The position numbers and the translations under genes were made by a program. The notes under the pieces were generated by a model that was not told the DNA's origin, searched no databases, and saw only the letters and a list, made by a program, of their open reading frames with translations. Shown piece by piece: positions 7,517 through 15,488 of a stretch of DNA of 15,529 nucleotides. Location: assembly GCA_026770595.1 (NCBI GenBank), contig MU633645.1:1-15529 (forward strand). Reading direction: 5' to 3'. The stretch's first letter is position 1; the number at the start of each line of letters is the position of its first letter. This DNA is from Ochromonadaceae sp. CCMP2298. Taxonomy: Eukaryota; Sar; Synurophyceae; Ochromonadales; Ochromonadaceae.

Positions 7517-7532
7517 CAGTTTAAGCTGAACG

Positions 7533-10500
7533 ATGGCGAGCTCTTCCGCCTACCGCGACACCAGCATTAAGGTGGTGTTCGTGGGCGATGAGGCAGGAGC
7601 TGCACCCAAAATCTTCAAGAACAAAATTGACTACAAGCAGAGTGTCCAGACAATCAAGAACATCCTGGAGGGGCAGTGCAAGCTCAGTCCGACAACCCCG
7701 TACTACAGGGCGGGTCGTGTTCACTTCAAGGTGGGGGGCAAGCTGGAGGATCTCTCAGAGGCCACCCTCCAGCTCGTTCGGGACAGTTCCGCAGCAGAGG
7801 TCAAGATCACGGTACGAATCGCCGTCTTCTCGGCCCATCTTGTCACTCCAGTAATCCTAATCAACCCCCCTCTCCTCCTCCGAAAGCAGATGTACGTCAC
7901 AGCGGACGCGCCGGCTACTACCCCCTCCAGGGCGCGCACACCTGGCCGGCACGCAACGTCTCCTCGGCCCTCCTCTACCCAAAAGCGTACCCCCAGGAAG
8001 GTGCAAGCAGTCACACCGGGAAAGCAGCTCAAAAGTGACGGGCCGGAGAAGCAGACTGGGGTGAAGGCAGACGGAAAGGCGGCGGAGCTGGTGGCGCAGC
8101 GGATGGAGATGGGGATGGGGATGGGGATGGAGGTGGTCAGCACTGCAGAGGCGCACGAGTGTGTGGCGGATCAGCAGCTGGGCATCTCCCAGGAGCACGA
8201 CAAGGCGCTGGTGAACAGGGTGGAGACCGTGCTGGATGTAGCTGCGGAGCTGGAGGAAGAGGCCAGCGCACACATCGACGAGCAGAGGGAGATCCTCGCA
8301 GCACTGGCCGTGGCCCTTGCCGCAACCACCTCCGCACCCACACCTGTCCCTGGCCCTGTGCCCTCTGACGGGGCCTGTACTTCCCCCGCCGCGGCAGCAG
8401 CAATCACACCTATGCCCTCCCCCACCGCAAGGTCCCCTTTGCGCACTCGTGCCCTGCCCAAGCCAGCGCCTGCATCGGCACTCGCACCAGCGCCCGCTCC
8501 CCCCGCAGCTCCCACGCCGATGCCCCTGCCCTCGCCCGCATCACCGAAGGCCGAGCCCGAGCAATACGCACCCGAGTACCATGCCGACTCCGACCTCGCA
8601 CCCGACTGGCTGGAGGCCGCAGAGGCCGTGGTGCCTGCGGGCTCTCGGCGGCGGTCCTCTCTATCCAGGCAGTCGGTGGGCGGTGCTGCTCGCCTAGTCG
8701 AGGCTATAAGGGCGCCCGGCAGACGCGCCAGCATTGTGATGATCCGGCAGCATCAGGAGGCGCAAAAAAGGGACTATGAGCGCATGGCCCAGGAGCTTAT
8801 CGATAGCACCTGGGCGGACGTGGGAGGCACCAACACTCCCTCTCCTGTGAGGCGCCGCAGCTACGGTAGTTCGCGCAGCTGCAGCCCCGTGCCTGGCAGT
8901 GGTCGCAGTCCGTACAGCGCACTCAGCTTCCAGGGCTCGCCCATGCGCCACGGCATTAAGGCACAGGAGCAGATGGGGGCGTGGACAGAGGCTCCGGAGC
9001 AGGAGCAGGAGCAGGACGTCAGCGCTCTCGACTTCAATCAAGTGGGGGAGGCGCAGGGCGTAGAGGCTGATGCCGAGGGGGAGGAGGCAGAAGAGGTGGA
9101 GGGGGAAGAGGGGGAGGGGCAGGAGGAGGAAGAGGGGGAGCAAGCGCAGGAGACGGGTGTACAAGAGGAGGGACAGGTCGCTGCTAACCAGCAGAGCGCG
9201 GAGCCGGCGATCGGGACTGAGGCAGAGTCGGTGGGTGCCGGTGCTGCGGTCAGTGCGGAGAAGCCAGCCGCTCAGGATGCGGCCCCCGCCCCTGCTTCCG
9301 CGTCCAAACCCCCTGCCCCCTCACCCACAGTGCGCAGCGCCCGCAATGTTCGCAAGCCCTTCGTGGCGGGCTCTCTACAGGCGCAGGCGCAGGGACAGTC
9401 TGTGTACCCCGCAGGCCGCACCGCAGGCGAGACGCTGGCCAACAATGACCTGCACATGAGAGACATCCCCGCTGGCTCGGTCAAGAAGGTGCGGCGCAAG
9501 GGCCTGATGAGTCCCCAGCCCTCTTCAAACGGGCAGGGCCCCCCCTCCCCTGGCACGATAATGAAGCAGTGGCTCTTCATGAAGAACGCCGGCTACGGCA
9601 ACAACGACAGCGAGCTAGAGTGGAAGATGGCGTCTTCTGACAAGGGCGCGTACCGATATGCGCATGGCAAGTACGAGGCCGCCGAGGACCGCTACTTCCA
9701 CCTGCTGGACATCATAGAGAGGTACACGGTCAGCCTGGACCAGCTGTCCCAAGGCACCGCCTCCCGCGTCCCCGCTGTGGTCTCGGCGCTAGCCAATCTG
9801 AGCGACCTCTTTCGGCGCAACCCGCACAGCAAGGAGACCGGCGCACATGTGCTCAGGGTGCAGCGGCAGCTATGTGAGCTGCACAAGTCCCCGCCCGAGG
9901 TGGAGGAGGTCGGGGGCGCGCCGCTGTGGCAGGGCTCCATATTTGCTGCCTTCTCTCGTAAGACTGAGGATGCGCTGGGGGTGCTGCTGGTGGAGAAGGA
10001 CAAGGGGAAACTGGTGCGTACTGCGCGCAACCTGGTCGAGAGGCTGAAAACGGAGGGGGCCGGCCTCAAGGGCAGGCTGAGTGCTGCGCACACGGAATCG
10101 GAGGCGGTGCTGAAGGACATGGAGACGTGGTCTCAGCGCGAGATCGGGTGTATGGACTACGCCTCCACCATGCTGGAGCAGGACGCGGCCTGGGGGGAGG
10201 AGCACCGCGCGCTCAATGCGGAGGCCTACACTCTCATGCGCGGCCTGGTGCCCGCAGACGTGGCGGAGCTCAGCGTGGCCGAGATCATGCTGCGCGCAGA
10301 GATGCAGGGCGGCCTGATGCCTCTAGAGCTGGCTCAGGAGGTGAAAGCCAACAAGCTACTGCACTGGCTCGTCACGCACACGTCTGACATCGCCATGGCC
10401 TCATTCCTGACTGGCGAGCTCAAGTTCCACTTCGAGAACATCGACTCGTTGGATGTGCTGGAGCTGCGCGCGCTGGCCCTCCACATGCCTGCCAGGTTCG

Positions 10501-11990
10501 AAAACGACAAGGATGGCGCCAAGGCCAGCTGGCGGGCGGGCTTCATGGCTCGGGTTAAGCAGCTGGTGGGGCAGCAGCAGGGGGAGCTCGTCAAGGGCGT
10601 GTGGGACGCGGCGCAGAACAAGCGCACCCGCGTGCCGCAGCAGACCCTCAAGCCCTCTCAGCAGCGGCGGTCTCTGTACTTCTACCGCACCGTGGAGGAG
10701 TACGGCAAGCGCCTCGCGCAGTACGACACCAAGGCCGCGCTGCTGCAGAGGAAAGAAGAGGCCCTGGTGGCTGCTTCGGAGGCTCTAGGGATGTCCAAGC
10801 TGGAGTACGAGACGACGCTCATCGAGTTGAGGGACCCAGCCGATCTGGCGCAGTGGGGCCTGGCGACTCTGACTAAGTCGAAGAATACCGCCAAGACGCA
10901 GTGCACTGAGGCAGAGAGGAAGCACAAGCAGCTGCAGTCCGATGTGCACAACCTGCAGCGCACCATCGCCTCAAACCCCGTCTCTCGGGGGCAGTTCGAA
11001 GACGCAGAGGTGCAGACGAGGGCCTTTCTGCTGGAGAGGGGGGGTGAGGGGGACCGCCAGGAGGTGGTGGGTGTGTTTGACGAGCTGCAGGAGGTGGTGC
11101 GTGTGGAGAGGCACGCCGCGCGCTTCGTGTCTGCGGAGGAGGCGGCAGCGGCCACGAGGGCAGAGGTGGAGGCCATCAGTGGGCGCGCCCTGTACAGTGC
11201 AGAGGACACCCTGCACAGTGCGATGGATGCGCAGACGCCCGAGGCGCTCTCTGTCCCCTCTGTTCCCTCCGACGCCCCCGGCGAGGCTGACTCGGAGCCT
11301 GCGCAGGCACAGGCGCAGGTGGGGCGGCTGCGTGCCTCTGTGCGAGACGTGTTCACCCGGCGTGCGTCTGAGGCCCTCCCACGCTCTCCCCTTGAGCGCA
11401 ACCGCCGCATGACCGTGCAGAATCGCGTCGGCCCTGAAATGATGAGCATATTTACTCGCATGCACAGCACGCACAGCAAGGAGGCCGAGCTGGACAGTAG
11501 GACGGTTCGCACGGGCACCTGGGCGAGACCGCTGGACGGTGGCAAGGACGACGGCAGGGAGGGGTGCCTGGGTCCTGAGCTGCTGCAGCCCAAGGAGGCG
11601 CGCAAGGCCCACTCCAGCACCCTGCAAAAGCTGCTCGACAGACAGGCGTTGTCCACCAGACCTCCGGGTGCGCTCTCCCCCAAGCGCGGGGGAGGGGGAG
11701 GGGGGGGTCCCCTTTCCTTCTTGGCGCAGATTCAGGCCCGAGCAGGAGGTCTTGAGGGGCCGCGCTCGCTCTTCTCGGATATCGCCAAGCTCAGGAGGCC
11801 CGAGCAGGAGGACGTGGACAAGGAAAACGGGGGGGATAAGGAGAACGGGCAGGGCGATAACATCAACAGCGACAGCGCTAGTGCTAAGGGTGCTAAGGGG
11901 GTGAAGGAGGCGGTGTTGGGGGTTCCTCAGTCCAGAGAGGCCGCGCCGCTGAGCATGCTGGACCAGATCAAGCAGCGCCGCCTGGATTAG
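7533..11990 (+). CDS. Giant modular protein with ubiquitin-like N-terminus, coiled-coil core and KEN/WH2-like tail
   Basis: Exons 7533-7811 and 7890-11990 give about 1459 residues. The ATG at 7533 has an in-frame TGA two codons upstream (7527-7529), which fixes the start. Residues 8-100 look like a small beta-grasp domain: the order of KVVFV, GAAPKIFKNKID, QTIKNILEGQCKL, DLSEATL and EVKIT is reminiscent of ATG12, though no C-terminal glycine follows. Then come a basic Ser/Thr/Pro region, a Met-Gly repeat, a Pro/Ala-rich stretch (about 241-314), RRRSS and RRAS sites (about 346-375) and a Glu-rich block (about 490-525). Residues of about 650-1215 are mostly helical and likely coiled coil. The tail has DKENGGDKENG and four short motifs of the type L-x-x-L/I-x-x-I (last: LSMLDQIKQRRLD at the C-terminus), weakly like actin-binding WH2. 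It has proline-rich and helical regions but no formin FH2 signature. Function unknown; a cytoskeletal or cell-cycle role is a guess. Confidence 0.82.
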   Translation: MASSSAYRDTSIKVVFVGDEAGAAPKIFKNKIDYKQSVQTIKNILEGQCKLSPTTPYYRAGRVHFKVGGKLEDLSEATLQLVRDSSAAEVKITVRIAVFSAHLVTPVILINPPLLLRKQMYVTADAPATTPSRARTPGRHATSPRPSSTQKRTPRKVQAVTPGKQLKSDGPEKQTGVKADGKAAELVAQRMEMGMGMGMEVVSTAEAHECVADQQLGISQEHDKALVNRVETVLDVAAELEEEASAHIDEQREILAALAVALAATTSAPTPVPGPVPSDGACTSPAAAAAITPMPSPTARSPLRTRALPKPAPASALAPAPAPPAAPTPMPLPSPASPKAEPEQYAPEYHADSDLAPDWLEAAEAVVPAGSRRRSSLSRQSVGGAARLVEAIRAPGRRASIVMIRQHQEAQKRDYERMAQELIDSTWADVGGTNTPSPVRRRSYGSSRSCSPVPGSGRSPYSALSFQGSPMRHGIKAQEQMGAWTEAPEQEQEQDVSALDFNQVGEAQGVEADAEGEEAEEVEGEEGEGQEEEEGEQAQETGVQEEGQVAANQQSAEPAIGTEAESVGAGAAVSAEKPAAQDAAPAPASASKPPAPSPTVRSARNVRKPFVAGSLQAQAQGQSVYPAGRTAGETLANNDLHMRDIPAGSVKKVRRKGLMSPQPSSNGQGPPSPGTIMKQWLFMKNAGYGNNDSELEWKMASSDKGAYRYAHGKYEAAEDRYFHLLDIIERYTVSLDQLSQGTASRVPAVVSALANLSDLFRRNPHSKETGAHVLRVQRQLCELHKSPPEVEEVGGAPLWQGSIFAAFSRKTEDALGVLLVEKDKGKLVRTARNLVERLKTEGAGLKGRLSAAHTESEAVLKDMETWSQREIGCMDYASTMLEQDAAWGEEHRALNAEAYTLMRGLVPADVAELSVAEIMLRAEMQGGLMPLELAQEVKANKLLHWLVTHTSDIAMASFLTGELKFHFENIDSLDVLELRALALHMPARFENDKDGAKASWRAGFMARVKQLVGQQQGELVKGVWDAAQNKRTRVPQQTLKPSQQRRSLYFYRTVEEYGKRLAQYDTKAALLQRKEEALVAASEALGMSKLEYETTLIELRDPADLAQWGLATLTKSKNTAKTQCTEAERKHKQLQSDVHNLQRTIASNPVSRGQFEDAEVQTRAFLLERGGEGDRQEVVGVFDELQEVVRVERHAARFVSAEEAAAATRAEVEAISGRALYSAEDTLHSAMDAQTPEALSVPSVPSDAPGEADSEPAQAQAQVGRLRASVRDVFTRRASEALPRSPLERNRRMTVQNRVGPEMMSIFTRMHSTHSKEAELDSRTVRTGTWARPLDGGKDDGREGCLGPELLQPKEARKAHSSTLQKLLDRQALSTRPPGALSPKRGGGGGGGPLSFLAQIQARAGGLEGPRSLFSDIAKLRRPEQEDVDKENGGDKENGQGDNINSDSASAKGAKGVKEAVLGVPQSREAAPLSMLDQIKQRRLD
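7812..7889 (+). other. Probable 78-nt intron in the giant gene, frame-neutral
   Basis: The segment starts ACG|GTACGA and ends with a C/T-rich tract and AAAGCAG, with CCTAATCAAC as a good branch site about 30 bases upstream of the acceptor. Its length is a multiple of three and it has no stop, so unspliced RNA would add 26 hydrophobic residues. Removal joins EVKIT to MYVTADA, giving a plausible last beta strand, which favours splicing. Confidence 0.75.
8109..8132 (+). repeat. ATGGGG hexanucleotide repeat, coding Met-Gly
   Basis: Three exact ATGGGG units (8109-8126) and a fourth imperfect one encode MGMGMGME. It lies in the disordered N-terminal third of the giant protein. Confidence 0.85.
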
Positions 11991-12584
11991 CCTGCGTAGG
12001 TGCAGGTGCAGGTGCGTATGCGTCATCTGGCAGTAGGCGCGGAGACTCAAAACGAGTCGGCAGGTATGATATGTAGATAGGAAGAAAGAGTGATTATATC
12101 ACATCGGTATGGGTTAAGCGAATTTGCTTGACGGTTTTACGATTATTCGCCTGTGGCGAAACTGAGGGGCCGCAAGAGCAAGTAGATACGTGCTTAGCGG
12201 CCCTCATATGTAGGCTACGATACTACTGGTACATGTATGTGATTTCGCAGTTAGAAAAAGGAACGAGTAGCATCATCGAGTGATGGCAGCACTTGGCTGA
12301 GCACGAGAATTGTCCGACGAGAAATGCGTCCCGTGTGTCCCCTGCGTCCCCTCTGTCGCCTGTCTGTGTCCCTATGTCTGTGTCCCTATGTCCCCCGTGT
12401 CTCCTGTCTTTCCTCTGCCTCCTGTCTCCAACCCCCCATTGCCAGGACAGCAGGCGCAAGACTTCCCAAGACCTCCCTTCTGTGCCCCCCTTCTCCTTCC
12501 TCCTACCACCCTTCTCCATACCTCCTACCACTCTCTTCCTACCTCCTACCTCCTGCCTCCCTCCCCCTTCCTCCCTCCCCCTGA
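11991..12584. other. Convergent intergenic region with hairpins and a pyrimidine tract
   Basis: The giant gene ends at 11990 and the PPDK-like gene points toward this region from the other side. The left part (12044-12206) has several short perfect or near-perfect hairpins. The right part (about 12330-12600) is almost pure pyrimidine on the + strand. I find no AATAAA on either strand and no coding segment that I trust. Confidence 0.5.
12044..12206. repeat. Cluster of short inverted repeats 3' of the giant gene
   Basis: GACTC/GAGTC with a 5-base loop lies at 12044-12058. TTCGCC/GGCGAA with a 3-base loop lies at 12146-12160. TGAGGGGCCGC pairs with GCGGCCCTCA (one bulge) at 12163-12206. A weaker AAGC/GCTT pair lies in between. 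They would form consecutive hairpins in the 3' part of the transcript. Confidence 0.7.
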
Positions 12585-12600
12585 CTACCAGAACATCCAC
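12330..12600. repeat. Long polypyrimidine tract with 14-bp tandem repeat
   Basis: The + strand is dominated by C and T for some 270 bases. It includes an exact tandem 14-mer, TGTCTGTGTCCCTA, at 12361-12374 and 12375-12388, and TACCTCC-type repeats near 12520-12555. On the minus strand it would be a purine-rich 3' UTR or flank of the PPDK-like gene. Confidence 0.75.
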
Positions 12601-12631
12601 TGATCCGCCTGGCTCTCCAGGTCGAACAAGT
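12585..12631 (-). CDS. Alternative last exon of the PPDK-like gene
   Basis: The donor at 13025 is phase 1. A second acceptor, TTTCCCTGCAG, ends at 12632, preceded by a long pyrimidine tract. Its exon reads, after the split codon, LFDLESQADQWMFW and TAG (12587-12585). It competes with the nearer exon 12846-12794, which reads AQEAMDQEEPYFLSFP and TAG. Both keep the frame; the sequence does not say which is used. Confidence 0.45.
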
Positions 12632-12793
12632 CTGCAGGGAAAGGGAGGGGAGGTAAGGGGGTGGGAAACGTCTTAAGTCGGAGGTACAGAGGTGCAGGGG
12701 GGTGTTGGTAGAGAAGAGAGGGAAAGAACTGGAGTAGGGACACGGGCAGGGTAGGTGCAGGGTAGGTGTGTATGGTGCGTGCCTGCAAGGGCC

Positions 12794-15433
12794 CTAGGGG
12801 AAGGACAGGAAGTAGGGCTCCTCCTGGTCCATAGCCTCCTGCGCGGCTGCGGACAACAGCGGACAACAATGACAATAACGGTGGTTACAGCGGCGGTCAG
12901 AGATAAACGCAGGGAACAGCACGCAGAGGTACACACAGGCACACAGGTAAACAGGGGTCAGACAGCACACTCACATGTATTGTGTGAGCGGGGGCGGGGG
13001 GTGGTGGGGGTGCGGGAGGACTCACATTTGTTGGAGGCGCGCACCTCGGCCTGCGCGGCGCAGAGGCGGGCCAGCGGGGCGCGCATGGGCGGGCACACCA
13101 GCACGTCCACGCCATAGCTGGCCAGGAAGTCGATGCTGCGGGGGTCGCTGGTGTGGTCTTCATCGATCACGCTGCACTGGATGCCGCGGTGCGCGCCCTT
13201 GCACTTACGCAGCGCCTCGCCCAGCAGCGTGCCCACTGCCATGTCGTCAAGGGAGCGGAACGGGTCGGCCTGGGGGGGCGGGGAAGGAGTAAGGGGGTAG
13301 GGGGGAGTGGGGAGGGGGTATGGGTGAGGTAGCAGCGAGTGGTGAGCGACACAGGGCAGGAGAGGTTTGAGGTGCAGTGGTGGAGGGTTAGTGGCAGTGG
13401 TGGAGGGATGGTGGCAGTGGTGGAGGGGCGAGGGGCAGTGGAAAGGGGCAGTGGCGAGCAGTGGCGACAGGTAGTGGCAGAGGAGTGGTGGCCGAAGCAG
13501 AGTGGCAGTGGTTGAGGCAAAGGGGCATCGGCGGAGTGACAGTGGCAGAGGGGTAGTGGTGGAGGGGCAGTGGGAGAGGGACAGTGGGAGAGAGACAGTG
13601 GTGGAGGGGTGGGCAGAGGGGCAGGCTCACCAGGTAGATCTTGTTGTAGATGTACTGCGGGAAGAACTTCTCGGCGTCCGTGCGGGTGCAGCCGAAGGTC
13701 AGGGCCGTCACCTGACCAGAGCAGAGGGACACCGAGGAGACGCCGCGGCAGGCGGCCAGGGTCTCTGCGCGGAGGCACGCGCGAGGCGTGTCGATGAGCG
13801 CCTCCACGGTGAAGAGGGGCAGCGAGGCGAGGGCGGCTAGCTGGGGGTGGACCTGCTCGTACTCGCGACGTACCTGGGGAGGGGTGTGAGAGGAGAGGGG
13901 TGAGAGGAGGGTGTCAGAGGAGGAGGGAAAGGGGAGGGTGTCGGAGGAGGGTGAGGGAGGAGGGCGAGGGAGGAGGGTAAGTAGGGGCCGCGCTGTCTCA
14001 CCTCTCCCCCCACTCGGTCGACGAGCGCCAGGACGTGCTGCAGCTCGTGCGAGGTCACGAGCATGGGCACCAGGATCTTGGGGGGGTTGCTGGGCAGATC
14101 CTCCAGCAGCAGGTCCAGCACTGCACAGGCCACTGCGCGCACCTGCATCTCCGTGATCTCGGGGCAGAACGTGGCAATACGGCAGCCGCGCAGGCCCATG
14201 TCCGGGTCCGCATCGAGAATTGACGCCACTGCGCGCTTCACATCTGCTACCGAGTGGTTAGCGTGCTGGGCGAAGGCCACCATGTCGGCGGGCTCGGAGG
14301 GCAGGAACATCCCCAGGGGCAGGTCCAGCAGCTTCACGCCCACGCTGCGGCCATCCCCAGCACGCAGGAGGGCGCGCAGGTCCTCGCGGTGCAGCTCGCC
14401 CAGCATGCGCAGGTGGGCTGCGCGCTGTAGGGTGTTCCTCTCCACTAGCACGTTGCGCACGAGGGCGAGGCGCTCCTCGCTGCTGTAGAACAGCCTGTGA
14501 GGGGGGGGGGGGTTAGGGACGGAGGGGAGATTAAGCGGGGCAAGCAGCAAGTACAGGCAAGCACCACACAACTACACCCACACCTACCCGTCAGTGCTCA
14601 CGCAGCCCAGAGCGTCCGCGCCCATGCGTCTGGCCAGCATCACCTGCTCCTTGATGCCGGCGCTGCCCCCCAACGTGCTGATAGAGGCGTGCACGCGCAG
14701 GCGCCTGAACTTGTCCGCATAGCCCAGCACCTTCTGGAAGTCGGGGTCTTCGAAGAAGGAGATGCAGGGGCGCAGGCCGGTGAAGATGCGACCGTGCGTG
14801 CCGTCCACCTGGTTGAAGATTGGGGAAGATTGGGGAAGTTTACTGATCTGCTCGACAGTCTTATCGTACTACTGGTACTACTGTTCTCATCAAGGGGAGG
14901 AAACTTACCGTCACCACCTCTCCCGCGCGCACCTCGTCGCCCGCAGATGTGCGCAGCATCTTGGAGCCGTCGGGGTTGGTGAGCAGAGCTGCGGTGCGGA
15001 TGCGCGTGACGCAGGGCTTGCCCATGCCGCGGCAGAGGATGGCGGCGTTGGAGAATATGCCCCCACTTATGGTTATCATCGCAGAGGCTGAGCGAATGGC
15101 GCGCGCATCGTGGGCAGAGCACTCCTGCAGGCACAGCACCACGTCTCCCCTGGATGATAGCTCCATGCACTCCGCGGCGGTGAAGGCCAGCGGGCCCGTC
15201 ACCACGCCGCGAGAGGCCGCCACCCCCATGGAGAAGGGGGGGCTGGCTAGCTGCTCGGCTGCCATGTGCTGGTGCAGGAAGAACGAGGCCTTGGCGGCGT
15301 CCACGCGCAGCAGCGCCTCCCTCTCGGTGAGCACCTTGCTCTCGACCAGGTCCACAGCCAAGCGCATGGCGGCCTTGGGGGAGCGGCGCGCCGCCTGCAC
15401 CTGCAGTACGTGCACTGTGTTCTCCTCAGCGTT
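12794..15433 (-). CDS. PPDK-like protein, C-terminal part, catalytically degenerate (5' exons outside window)
   Basis: Pyruvate,phosphate dikinase interconverts pyruvate and PEP through a phospho-histidine on a swivelling domain. Exons, all with GT-AG borders and matching phases: 15433-14909, 14808-14588, 14494-14002, 13873-13631, 13269-13026 and a last exon 12846-12794. Together they give 592 residues plus stop. The first begins where family members read V-x-MLQTR-x-GKRT (here VHVLQVQAARRSPKAA), so the ATP-grasp part lies upstream. Fold landmarks are clear: swivel GGIFSNAAILCRGMGKPCV, linker VVTVDGTHGRIFTG, barrel GVKLLDLPLGMFLP, MGLRGCRI, LIDTPRACL, TFGCTR, and PMRAPLARLCAAQAEV. But catalytic positions are replaced: His to Asn (15049-15047), Arg to Ser (14598-14596), Arg to Lys (14334-14332), Glu to Asp, Asn-Asp to Gly-Gln (13717-13712), Cys to Asp (13164-13162). 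I call it a pseudoenzyme rather than a pseudogene because the spliced frame stays open. Confidence 0.88.
13370..13620. repeat. GTGGCAGTGG/GAGGGGCAGTGG minisatellite inside a PPDK-like intron
   Basis: This stretch fills most of the 361-base intron (13630-13270). On the + strand it is a patchwork of GGCAGTGG, GGTGGAGGGG and GGGAGAGGGACAGT units. On the coding strand it is a C/T/A-rich run of CCACTGCC and CCCCTC units, so it also acts as an extended polypyrimidine tract ahead of the acceptor at 13270. Confidence 0.8.
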
Positions 15434-15488
15434 CTGCAGGCGCAGGTAGTGGGACAGGAGTGGGGGCGTTAGGCAAGAGAGGTGACAG

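Larger units (their letters stand above)
6929..7532. promoter_or_regulatory. Divergent promoter region between the orphan and the giant gene
   Basis: Both flanking genes are transcribed outward, so their promoters should lie here. The right part carries an A12 run (7336-7347), an 11-bp inverted repeat (7277-7317) and a perfect 30-bp inverted repeat (7416-7516) that ends 16 bases before the start codon of the giant gene. I see no coding sequence or RNA gene of a known class. Confidence 0.5.

Noticed and set aside
9540-11250. Formin FH2 domain in the giant protein, suggested by the proline-rich and tail motifs
   Set aside because: I could not find the GNxxN-type FH2 signature or the usual FH2 block order; the core is helical but not recognisably FH2.
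10682-11683. 333-codon minus-strand open frame inside the giant gene
   Set aside because: It is Ser/Arg/Cys-rich with no domains, as expected for the complement of GC-rich coding DNA; the + strand frame has clear helical protein character.
13370-13620. CRISPR-like array suggested by repeated GGCAGTGG units
   Set aside because: Units are irregular, there are no unique equal-length spacers, the DNA is eukaryotic, and the stretch lies inside an intron.
12794-15433. Reading the PPDK-like locus as a plain pseudogene
   Set aside because: Five introns have intact borders with matching phases and no internal stop, and fold motifs are conserved; decay would be expected to break some of these.
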